Shown here in pieces: positions 1 to 5,570 of a stretch of DNA of 6,174 bases. Within the stretch, counting starts at the first letter, position 1; the number at the start of each line of letters is the position of its first letter. The stretch is from Deltaproteobacteria bacterium (GTDB lineage Bacteria; Desulfobacterota; Syntrophia; Syntrophales; UBA5619). The notes under the pieces are model-generated. The model saw nothing but the letters and a program-made list of their open reading frames with translations. It made no database searches and was not told the origin of the DNA. A program made the translations under genes and the position numbers. The stretch is from contig JAJFTY010000236.1 of assembly GCA_021372695.1 (NCBI GenBank), forward strand, positions 1 through 6,174. Direction: 5' to 3'.

Positions 1-195
1 CTTTTCCTGGTGGCTGTAGAGCCGGCCAAGCCCCCGCCCTTCGAGCACCTTCCTCAGGCTGGGATGGACCCACGCCGGATATTCGGCAAAGATGCCGGGC
101 CGGGCGGGAATCCGCCGGATCTCCCGGACGTTCTCCATGAACCGTCGGTTCTTCTCGGCCCGCGCGAGCCACTCCGAAAGCGTCAGTTTCGCCAT
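1..195 (-). CDS. DEAD/DEAH-box helicase, YprA/MrfA (DUF1998)-like, N-terminal fragment
   Basis: Only the first 65 codons are present; the gene runs leftwards out of the window. It begins with ATG at 195-193 and reads MAKLTLSEWLARAEK..., with RRIPARPG at residues 27-34, AWVHPSLRKVL at 41-51 and GLGRLYSHQ at 55-63. A short charged helix, a 'PARP' segment, 'hP.L...L...GI..LYSHQ' and then the ATPase core is the usual opening of the large helicases that carry a C-terminal DUF1998 zinc-binding region; the LYSHQ element is the Q-motif that contacts adenine. Bacillus MrfA/YprA of this family acts in DNA damage repair as a 3'-5' helicase. Walker A, the DEAH box and DUF1998 lie outside the window, so the subfamily is inferred from the N-terminus alone. 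There is no Shine-Dalgarno sequence before the ATG (the upstream bases are CTGCCCCC). It is divergent from the propeller gene. Confidence 0.72.
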   Translation of the reverse strand, partial: MAKLTLSEWLARAEKNRRFMENVREIRRIPARPGIFAEYPAWVHPSLRKVLEGRGLGRLYSHQEK

Positions 196-202
196 GGGGG
201 CA

Positions 203-231
203 GATTTACACTTTTTGGGGCCGGTTGACAA
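203..231 (-). promoter_or_regulatory. possible sigma70 promoter for the helicase gene
   Basis: Read on the minus strand, TTGTCA (231-226) and TAAATC (208-203) are separated by 17 bp. The -35 matches 5 of 6 consensus bases and the -10 only 3 of 6. Transcription would start about 7 bases after the -10, almost at the ATG (195), so the message would be nearly leaderless. This agrees with the missing Shine-Dalgarno, but the weak -10 keeps this tentative. Confidence 0.3.
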
Positions 232-305
232 CGTTATTGTGACCCGCCGGAGATCCTGCTCTGCCCGGCGCTCTCCTGAATCATCCGTTTCCCCCTCCCC
301 TTCAT

Positions 306-363
306 CCCCTCCCGCCGGGGGAGGGGAAAAAGAAGCTTTCAAGCCGCCTCCCGGCGGGAGGGG
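306..363. repeat. palindromic GC-rich repeat block (REP/MITE-like)
   Basis: An 11-bp arm CCCCTCCCGCC at 306-316 pairs perfectly with GGCGGGAGGGG at 353-363. The pairing extends inwards (317-324 against 347-352) with a 2-base bulge, giving a stem of about 17 bp. Each half can also fold alone: CCCCTCCC (306-313) with GGGAGGGG (319-326), and CCTCCC (347-352) with GGGAGG (356-361). Between the arms lies an A-rich stretch with AAGCTT. No T-tract follows on either strand, and the block sits between divergent genes where no terminator is needed. It therefore looks like an interspersed palindromic element rather than a terminator. Copies elsewhere in the genome cannot be checked here. Confidence 0.6.
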
Positions 364-384
364 GTAACGAGTTTTTGATCATCC

Positions 385-423
385 GCGCCGGGGCAGGGAA
401 AATCTTGAGAAAGCCCCGGGCGC
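385..423. repeat. GC-rich inverted repeat with one bulge
   Basis: GCGCCGGGGC (385-394) is complementary to GCCCCGGGCGC (413-423) apart from one extra G on the right arm. The stem is 10 bp with an 18-base A-rich loop. It has no following T-run on either strand. It lies 22 bp from the preceding palindromic block and upstream of the proposed promoter at 453-482, so it may belong to the same element or be an operator-like site. Confidence 0.5.
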
Positions 424-452
424 CGACACTTCTCGAACGATCTCCCGTAAGC

Positions 453-482
453 TTGAAACCACCCGCAAAAACAGTGTATAAG
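453..482 (+). promoter_or_regulatory. probable sigma70-type promoter of the propeller gene
   Basis: TTGAAA at 453-458 and TATAAG at 477-482 are 18 bp apart; each hexamer matches the consensus at 5 of 6 bases. Transcription would start near 489, leaving a 5' leader of about 80 bases before the ATG at 570. This is the best promoter-like pair in this intergenic region. Confidence 0.45.
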
Positions 483-554
483 TGGTTCAAAGGGAATGGG
501 AACGACGGTCGGTCAGGTCGAGGGGGCTTGCTCAGGACTGCATCGGTTTCGATT

Positions 555-561
555 AAGGAGG
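555..561 (+). promoter_or_regulatory. ribosome binding site that fixes the propeller gene start
   Basis: AAGGAGG lies 8 bases before the ATG at 570. The reading frame stays open back to a TTG at 375, but that start has no such site. Only the ATG at 570 puts the signal peptide at the N-terminus, so 570 is chosen. Confidence 0.85.
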
Positions 562-569
562 GGCTCCGT

Positions 570-2522
570 ATGTCTCGACGACCCGCAAAGGCGCAAACCG
601 CGGCCTGTGTGAACTTCTTATTCGTTGTTTCACTCCTGATGGCGCTGCCCGCGGCCGCCCGGGCCGCGACGGTGGGTGAATTTCCCATCGCCCCGGCCCA
701 GACGTGGAGCGGGATCGACACGGGGTTGGCCGCCGATGCTTCGGGAAACATCTGGTTCAGGGATTATTATTACCTCGACCGGATCGCACGGATCACCCCG
801 GCCGGCAAAGTCGCTGTCTTTGACGTGCAATCCCCCGGCCAGTTCACCGGCCACATCACCGCCGGGCCGGACGGCAACATCTGGTACACCAAGCACATCA
901 CCGGCAAGATCGTGCGCGTCACCCCGGAAGGCAATTTCACAGAGTTTCCGTTGCCCGTCGACTTTCCGGGCAGCATAACCGCGGGCGCCGACGGCAACCT
1001 CTGGTTCACCACAGGCAGTCACCAGATCGGGCGGATGACCCTGGCCGGCGAGGTCGCCCTCTTTTCGACGCCCACCCCCTCCAGCTCTCCGGGGAGCATC
1101 ACGCCGGGCGCTGACGGAAACCTCTGGTTCGTCGAGACCGCCGCGGGGAAGATCGGGCGGATCACCCTTGAGGGCGCCATCGCCGAGTTTCCGGCCGCCC
1201 CATCGGCACTCTCCCAGCCGGTCGCCATCACAGCCGGTCCCGATGGAAACCTCTGGTTCATCGACGGCGCCGTGATCGGGCGCATCACCCCCGAAGGCGC
1301 GGTGACGCGCTTTTCCAACCCCGATCCCTCCACCTTCAGCTACGGGATCACGGCCGGCCCGGATGGCAACCTCTGGTTTGCCGTCAACAACCGGAGCGTG
1401 ATCGGGCGCATCACGCCGGCCGGCGTCTTCCTGAGCGAACTGGCCGTCCCCACCCCAGCCGCGGCGCCGCAAAAGATCGCGGCGAGCCCGGACGGGCTCA
1501 TCTGGTTCACGGAGTCCAACACGAACAGGATCGGCGTCATCTCCCTCGAGGAGCTCACCGGCTACTTCCCCCTGACCGCGGGAACCTCGTGGACCTACCA
1601 GAAAAACGGCATCGACGGGTTCACGCGGAGCGTGACCGGCGTGGTCGGCGGCGTCGCGCACATCGTGTTTTCAGACGGTTACGAGATGTACATGAGCAAC
1701 GACGCCGACGGGATCCGGGATCACCGGGAGGTCGAGCCGGGGTACGGGGCCCTGTCGTTCACCCCGCCGGTCCTCTTCGCCGACAGTCAGAGCGCTCCGG
1801 GCGTCTCTACCGGCGGCAGCGGAACGGTCAGTGGTTATCTCTCCTCCGGATACACGAGCAGATCCCATGTCGACGGCTTCGAGACGATCAACGCGCCCCT
1901 GGGCGCCTTCCGGACCGTCCGCCTCACCACGACTGTCATCTTGTCAAGCTATGGATTTTCCACCTCTCAGACCAACTGGGTGGCGCCCGGGGTCGGGGTC
2001 GTCAAGGAGATCTCCGATGACACGTACGGCACCGCGACCTACCTTCTGACCACGACGAGCATCCGGGATACCACGCCGGACCGTCTCCAGTTCCAAACCA
2101 GGTTCTTCCTGGCCCCGGGAACGACCGCGACCTCCAACACTGCGACCGTCACGGGGATCACAACAGCCGCCCCGATTTCCGTGTCCAGCGGCGAATATCG
2201 GATCGGGAACGGCAATTTCACCACCTCCCCGGGAACGGTCTCCAACGGCCAGACCGTGACGGTGCGCCAGACCGCGTCTGCCGCATTTGGGACCGCGACG
2301 ACGGCCACCCTGACCATCGGCGGCTTCAGCGCCCCGTTCAAGGTGGTGACGTGGCCCAGACCCGCGGGGGCCGAACTCTCCCGGGCGATCGCCGCGCTCA
2401 AGCTTCTGGCCGGCATGGCCGTACCGGCGGAGCAGCTGCCTCCGGACGCGACCGGCGACGGGAAAATCGGGCTGGCGGAGGCGCTGATCATCTTCCAGCA
2501 GCTCGCCGGCCTGCGGCGATAG
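570..2522 (+). CDS. secreted seven-bladed Vgb/NHL-like beta-propeller protein with dockerin-like EF-hand tail
   Basis: This is a 650-residue exported protein. Residues 1-32 form a signal peptide: basic RR-K start, hydrophobic core FLFVVSLLMAL, and an ARA cleavage site before A33. Residues 33-330 hold seven blades, each with a (D)GNxWF-type motif starting near 58, 101, 141, 182, 225, 265 and 308, a spacing of 40-43. Most blades also show IGRITPAG and ITAGPDGN. This is the Vgb (virginiamycin B lyase)/NHL propeller family. Lyase activity is not claimed, since such propellers are mostly uncharacterised binding or structural proteins. Residues 331-500 are a beta-rich region (YFPLTAGTSWTY ... NWVAPGVGVVKE), a pattern seen in other secreted bacterial proteins. 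Residues 501-597 are Ig-like (FTTSPGTVSNGQTVTV). Residues 603-650 form a helix, one EF-hand loop DATGDGKIGLAE (626-637) and a final helix ending LAGLRR. It stands alone on its strand, with its own promoter and Shine-Dalgarno. Confidence 0.85.
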   Translation: MSRRPAKAQTAACVNFLFVVSLLMALPAAARAATVGEFPIAPAQTWSGIDTGLAADASGNIWFRDYYYLDRIARITPAGKVAVFDVQSPGQFTGHITAGPDGNIWYTKHITGKIVRVTPEGNFTEFPLPVDFPGSITAGADGNLWFTTGSHQIGRMTLAGEVALFSTPTPSSSPGSITPGADGNLWFVETAAGKIGRITLEGAIAEFPAAPSALSQPVAITAGPDGNLWFIDGAVIGRITPEGAVTRFSNPDPSTFSYGITAGPDGNLWFAVNNRSVIGRITPAGVFLSELAVPTPAAAPQKIAASPDGLIWFTESNTNRIGVISLEELTGYFPLTAGTSWTYQKNGIDGFTRSVTGVVGGVAHIVFSDGYEMYMSNDADGIRDHREVEPGYGALSFTPPVLFADSQSAPGVSTGGSGTVSGYLSSGYTSRSHVDGFETINAPLGAFRTVRLTTTVILSSYGFSTSQTNWVAPGVGVVKEISDDTYGTATYLLTTTSIRDTTPDRLQFQTRFFLAPGTTATSNTATVTGITTAAPISVSSGEYRIGNGNFTTSPGTVSNGQTVTVRQTASAAFGTATTATLTIGGFSAPFKVVTWPRPAGAELSRAIAALKLLAGMAVPAEQLPPDATGDGKIGLAEALIIFQQLAGLRR

Positions 2523-2556
2523 ATCGATGGGGCGGCTCACGGTTCGTTTGCGGGAC

Positions 2557-2646
2557 CCCGCTCCCCGCGCGTGCACGGAGGGCGCAACATCAGCGAGGGC
2601 GATCCCGTCGTCGACATCCCGCTCCCCGCGCGTGCACGGAGGGCGC
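2557..2646 (+). CRISPR. minimal type I-E-like CRISPR array: two 29-bp repeats, one 32-bp spacer
   Basis: Two identical 29-bp repeats occupy 2557-2585 and 2618-2646, with a 32-bp unique spacer at 2586-2617. The 61-bp period is that of type I-E arrays. The repeat core CTCCCCGCGCGTGC followed by GGA resembles the I-E consensus (E. coli has TTCCCCGCGCCAGC then GGGGA), and this match sets the orientation as plus. Identity stops exactly at the repeat edges (2556 C against 2617 T; 2586 A against 2647 C). No third repeat is found one period away on either side. The expected stem CCCCGC/GCGGGG is interrupted: both copies have GCACGG on the 3' side, giving two mismatches. There is no AT-rich leader (the propeller gene stops 34 bp upstream) and no cas gene in the window. 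Alternatives are a duplicated protein-binding site or another short dispersed repeat. Confidence 0.6.
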
Positions 2647-2718
2647 CGCCGGGCTTGCCGCCGCTTCCCGTGACAGGCAGGAGAAGCCGGAAAAAGGATA
2701 ACGCCGCGAATTCTCGCT

Positions 2719-2725
2719 GAAGGTG
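2719..2725 (+). promoter_or_regulatory. ribosome binding site for the GTG start of citF
   Basis: GAAGGTG ends 4 bases before the GTG at 2730; its AAGG core ends 6 bases before it. It supports the GTG start, which gives the expected CitF N-terminus (NAVGRELP from residue 5). Confidence 0.6.
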
Positions 2726-2729
2726 TGAC

Positions 2730-4289
2730 GTGAAACTGATCAATGCCGTCGGGCGCGAACTGCCTGCCTACATCGAGGGGTATGGACCGGTCAAACCCTT
2801 CGCCGGTGTCGATATTCAGGAGAAGGAGGTCACCCGCGTCGCCGCGAAGCTCATCCTCGCCGGGCCGGCCAGGGAAAAGGTGCTGGGCTCCGTCGGCGAG
2901 GCGATCCGGGCCTGCGGACTTACGAACGGCATGACGATCTCCTTCCACCACTGCCTGCGAAACGGCGATCGTGTGCTCAACATGGTCCTGGACGAGGCGG
3001 CCCGGATCGGCCTGCGGGAACTGACCGTGGCAGCCACCGCGATCTTCCCGGTGCACGCCCCCCTGATCGGCCATATGGAATCCGGGGTGGTGACCGGGCT
3101 CTGCACCAACTACCTGTCAGGTCCGGTGGCGAAAGCCGTCTCCGGCGGCATCCTGAAGCGTCCGGTCATCATGCACACCCATGGCGGGAGGGTGCGGGCC
3201 ATCGCGGCCGGGGAGATCGTCATCGACGCCGCCTTCGTCGCCGCATCGGCCTGCGACGAAGAGGGCAACATGAACGGCGTGGAGGGAAAATCGGCGTTCG
3301 GGGTGATGGGCTATTCCCATGTCGACTCCCGGTTTGCCAACCGGACCGTGGCCGTGACGGATACGCTGGTTGACTACCCGGCTTGTCCGATCGAGATCAA
3401 CCAGCAGTTCGTGGATTTCGTCGTTCCCGTGGAGAGCATCGGTGACGCCAGCGGGATCGTATCAGGGACGACCCGGATCACCGAGGACCCCGTGAACCTG
3501 AAAATCGCCGCCATGGCGGCGGGCGTGATCGAGGCCTCGGGGCTCCTGAAAAACGGCTTCTCCTTCCAGACAGGCGCGGGCGGGACCGCCCTGGCCGTCG
3601 CGGCCAGAGTGAGGGACCTGATGAAGCAGCATGCCATCGAGGGAAGCTTCGCGTCTGGAGGAATCACCGCCTACATGGTCCAGATGCTGGAGGAGGGCTA
3701 TTTCCGGACCCTGCTCGACTGCCAGTGCTTCGACCTGAAGGCGATCGAATCGTTCAGGAGCGACAAGCGACACCAGGGGATGACCATGGGCATGTACGGC
3801 AACCCCCACACCAAGGGGACCGTGGTCAACCATCTGGACGTCATGATCCTCGGGGCCACCGAGATCGACACCGATTTCAACGTCAACGTCACCACCGGTT
3901 CGAACGGCATCCTGATGGGCGGCTCCGGAGGGCACAGCGACACGGCGGCGGGTGCGAAACTGGCCATCATCGTGACCCGGCTGGCGAGCAAGAAGTATCC
4001 GAGCATCGTGGACCGCGTCACGACCGTGACGACACCCGGCGAAACGATCGATGTCGTGGTGACCGAGGGGGGGATCGCGGTCAATCCGCGCCGGACCGAT
4101 CTGCTGGAACGGCTGGCCGGGACCGATCTCCGGGTGGTTTCCATCGATGAGCTGAAACACCTGGCCGAGGAGATCACGGGCCCACCGGAAAAACCGCAGT
4201 TCGAAGAGCGCATCGCGGCGGTCGTCGAATACCGCGACGGCACGGTGATCGACGTGGTCAGACAACTGAAGAAAAAAGGGGACGGATGA
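2730..4289 (+). CDS. citF: citrate lyase alpha subunit (citrate:acetyl-ACP CoA-transferase)
   Basis: This 519-residue protein has the normal length for CitF (EC 2.8.3.10). In citrate lyase it moves the acetyl-carrying prosthetic group of the ACP subunit CitD onto citrate; CitE then cleaves citryl-ACP to oxaloacetate and acetyl-ACP. Family hallmarks are NAVGRELP (5-12), SFHHCLRNGD (71-80), the long glycine-rich CoA-transferase core (FQTGAGGTA near 279-287), GMYGNPHTKGT (354-364) and MGGSGGHSDTAAGAK (396-410). There is no signal peptide, so it is cytoplasmic. It starts at GTG with a Shine-Dalgarno-like GAAGGTG. No citC, citD, citE, citX or citG lies within the window: a secreted propeller gene is upstream and a convergent M24 gene follows 26 bp downstream. 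It may work with distant Cit partners, or as a stand-alone CoA-transferase for citrate, citramalate or another acid. The family assignment is firm; the physiological substrate is not. No clear promoter was found in 2523-2729. Confidence 0.93.
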   Translation: MKLINAVGRELPAYIEGYGPVKPFAGVDIQEKEVTRVAAKLILAGPAREKVLGSVGEAIRACGLTNGMTISFHHCLRNGDRVLNMVLDEAARIGLRELTVAATAIFPVHAPLIGHMESGVVTGLCTNYLSGPVAKAVSGGILKRPVIMHTHGGRVRAIAAGEIVIDAAFVAASACDEEGNMNGVEGKSAFGVMGYSHVDSRFANRTVAVTDTLVDYPACPIEINQQFVDFVVPVESIGDASGIVSGTTRITEDPVNLKIAAMAAGVIEASGLLKNGFSFQTGAGGTALAVAARVRDLMKQHAIEGSFASGGITAYMVQMLEEGYFRTLLDCQCFDLKAIESFRSDKRHQGMTMGMYGNPHTKGTVVNHLDVMILGATEIDTDFNVNVTTGSNGILMGGSGGHSDTAAGAKLAIIVTRLASKKYPSIVDRVTTVTTPGETIDVVVTEGGIAVNPRRTDLLERLAGTDLRVVSIDELKHLAEEITGPPEKPQFEERIAAVVEYRDGTVIDVVRQLKKKGDG

Positions 4290-4315
4290 ATCAAACAAAT
4301 GGGCGCTGTCCCGAT

Positions 4316-5557
4316 TTACCGAACCGCAATCTCCTCCACGCCCAGGGGATAGCGGGAGAGAGGCTCGCACCCCTTCTTTCCGATCAGGATCGGATTTTCG
4401 TACCGGAAGCCGATCTCCTCGTCGGGGCAGGCGTACTGCATGGCGCAGATGATCAGCTCGTCTTCCCTGTAGACGTGGTCGGGGTTCGTCCAGTACGCGA
4501 ATGGGCCGTCGTTCATGCCGATCCGCCACTCGTCCCCGGTCATCCCGATCCCGTGCTCGAAGCCCGGCACCATGTACTCGGCGAAACCCCGCTCCTCGGC
4601 GAAAGCCATCATCTGCTCGGCCAGACCCGCGGGGGTGATCCCGGCCCGGTAGGTTTCGAGGGTCAGGCTCACGATGTCCACGAAGTTGTCCGCATGCCAC
4701 CGCTGCCTCTTGGTCGCCCGGCCGAGGAAGTAGTTGTGCGAATGGTCCCCCTGGCCGAGCCGGAACATCGCATGGATGTCCACCATGAGCGGCTCCCCTT
4801 TGCGGAGCTTCCACCGCGAGGCGGGCGTGCAGGCCCCGCCGGCGAGCCCCGTCCGGTAGCCGCTCGCGATCTCGTTTCCGCCCGTGAAGGACCACTCCCA
4901 TTCGCTGCCCGCCTTGCGCATCGCATGGGCCGCGATCCCGCCGATCTCGGTTTCGCTCTTCCCCTTGTACCCGCCGTTCGCCAGGGCCTTGCGCACGGCC
5001 CGGTGGCCCACATCCACGATCCGTGAGGCCTCGCGGAAACGGTTGATCGTGCCCGCGTCCTTGATGAGCGAAAGCCGGTCGATGATGTCGTGGGCGTCCA
5101 CGAGTTCCGCGCCCGAGAGAGCGGCGGTGAACTGCTCGTACTCGAAATGGGTGAGCACCCCCTCGGGCAGGTAGTTGGAGAGGCCGTTCTCCACGCCGAC
5201 CCTCCCCTTCTTCACCCCCAGATCCTCGCGGATGAAATCGGCGACCAGGCTGATCTGATCCATGCCGCCCATGGGGGCGTAGCCGAGGACGTGGTCCTCG
5301 TCCAGCCAGGAGTCGTCGGCAACCCGGGCCGCGTCGATCACGAAGGTGAAGACGGTGGGGAGCCCCTTTTTCGGGACCACGACGTAGGTCCGCCAGGGGC
5401 AGAAGGCGTCGGTGAGCCAGGAGGCGGTGCGCAGCCGCGACCCGAGGTAGACGTCGATCTTGGCCCTGGCCATGGCGCGCTGGACCTGGGCCACCCGGCC
5501 GGGATAGTCGATGAAGAAAGGATCCTGCGCATCCATTTTCTTTTTCTTCTCAGCCAT
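4316..5557 (-). CDS. M24 family 'pita-bread' metallohydrolase, aminopeptidase P/creatinase-like, altered metal site
   Basis: This 413-residue cytoplasmic protein has a creatinase-type N-terminal domain (about 15-150) and an M24 catalytic domain (about 165-395). M24 enzymes bind two metals through Asp, Asp, His, Glu, Glu. Here D260 (LMVDIH), D271 (QGDHSHNYF, the usual 11 residues later), H335 (FEHGIGM) and E387 (GFRYEN) are visible. At the first Glu position, usually in an IEPG-like segment, the sequence is AMQYACP with Q374. The second catalytic-pocket His usual after HGIG is also not evident (MTGDEW). Family relatives include Xaa-Pro peptidases, creatinase, ectoine hydrolase and DMSP lyase DddP, so a non-peptidase or altered-metal role is quite possible. 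The start ATG at 5557 has AGGAGG (5569-5564) 6 bases upstream; a second Met is residue 8. It is the second gene of an operon, 13 bp after the SCP2 gene, and ends convergent with citF. Confidence 0.83.
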   Translation of the reverse strand: MAEKKKKMDAQDPFFIDYPGRVAQVQRAMARAKIDVYLGSRLRTASWLTDAFCPWRTYVVVPKKGLPTVFTFVIDAARVADDSWLDEDHVLGYAPMGGMDQISLVADFIREDLGVKKGRVGVENGLSNYLPEGVLTHFEYEQFTAALSGAELVDAHDIIDRLSLIKDAGTINRFREASRIVDVGHRAVRKALANGGYKGKSETEIGGIAAHAMRKAGSEWEWSFTGGNEIASGYRTGLAGGACTPASRWKLRKGEPLMVDIHAMFRLGQGDHSHNYFLGRATKRQRWHADNFVDIVSLTLETYRAGITPAGLAEQMMAFAEERGFAEYMVPGFEHGIGMTGDEWRIGMNDGPFAYWTNPDHVYREDELIICAMQYACPDEEIGFRYENPILIGKKGCEPLSRYPLGVEEIAVR

Positions 5558-5570
5558 GGCGCACCTCCTA

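Larger units (their letters stand above)
196..569. other. divergent intergenic region, no coding sequence
   Basis: This 374-bp stretch separates the minus-strand helicase from the plus-strand propeller gene. It holds a possible promoter for each flank, a G/C-rich palindromic block (306-363), a second inverted repeat (385-423), and the 5' leader and ribosome binding site of the propeller gene. Open frames that cross it, including the upstream extension of the propeller frame to a TTG at 375, lack plausible protein sequence or start signals. No RNA gene was recognised. Confidence 0.7.

Noticed and set aside
225..230. Plus-strand TTGACA as a perfect -35 box
   Set aside because: No -10-like hexamer is found 16-18 bp downstream; the bases there are GC-rich.
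306..326. Hairpin as an intrinsic terminator
   Set aside because: No T-tract follows on either strand, and both neighbouring genes are transcribed away from it.
375..569. Upstream TTG extension of the propeller gene by 65 codons
   Set aside because: It would bury the signal peptide internally, has no ribosome binding site, and runs through an inverted repeat and a promoter-like sequence.
630..1661. Long minus-strand open frame (343 codons) opposite the propeller gene
   Set aside because: It lies wholly antisense to a clear secreted protein, is rich in Arg, Gly, Asp and Pro as expected of a GC-rich shadow frame, and shows the propeller periodicity only as a mirror of the real gene.
2645..2700. 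A third, degenerate CRISPR repeat downstream of 2646
   Set aside because: The sequence at the expected position (starting 2679) does not match. The nearby CGCTTCCCGTG at 2662 is out of register and shares only a few bases.
1944..3074. Minus-strand open frame of 376 codons across the CRISPR-like region
   Set aside because: It overlaps the 3' part of the propeller gene and the start of citF in antisense, with no recognisable motif. It is explained by high GC.
4298..4313. GGG...CCC pairing in the citF/M24 gap as a terminator
   Set aside because: The stem is only 3 bp, too weak even though a T-rich run follows on the minus strand.
3462..4901. Minus-strand open frame of 479 codons spanning the citF/M24 junction
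   Set aside because: It is antisense to citF and out of frame with the M24 gene on the same strand. The composition is typical of shadow frames, and both genes it overlaps are firmly identified.
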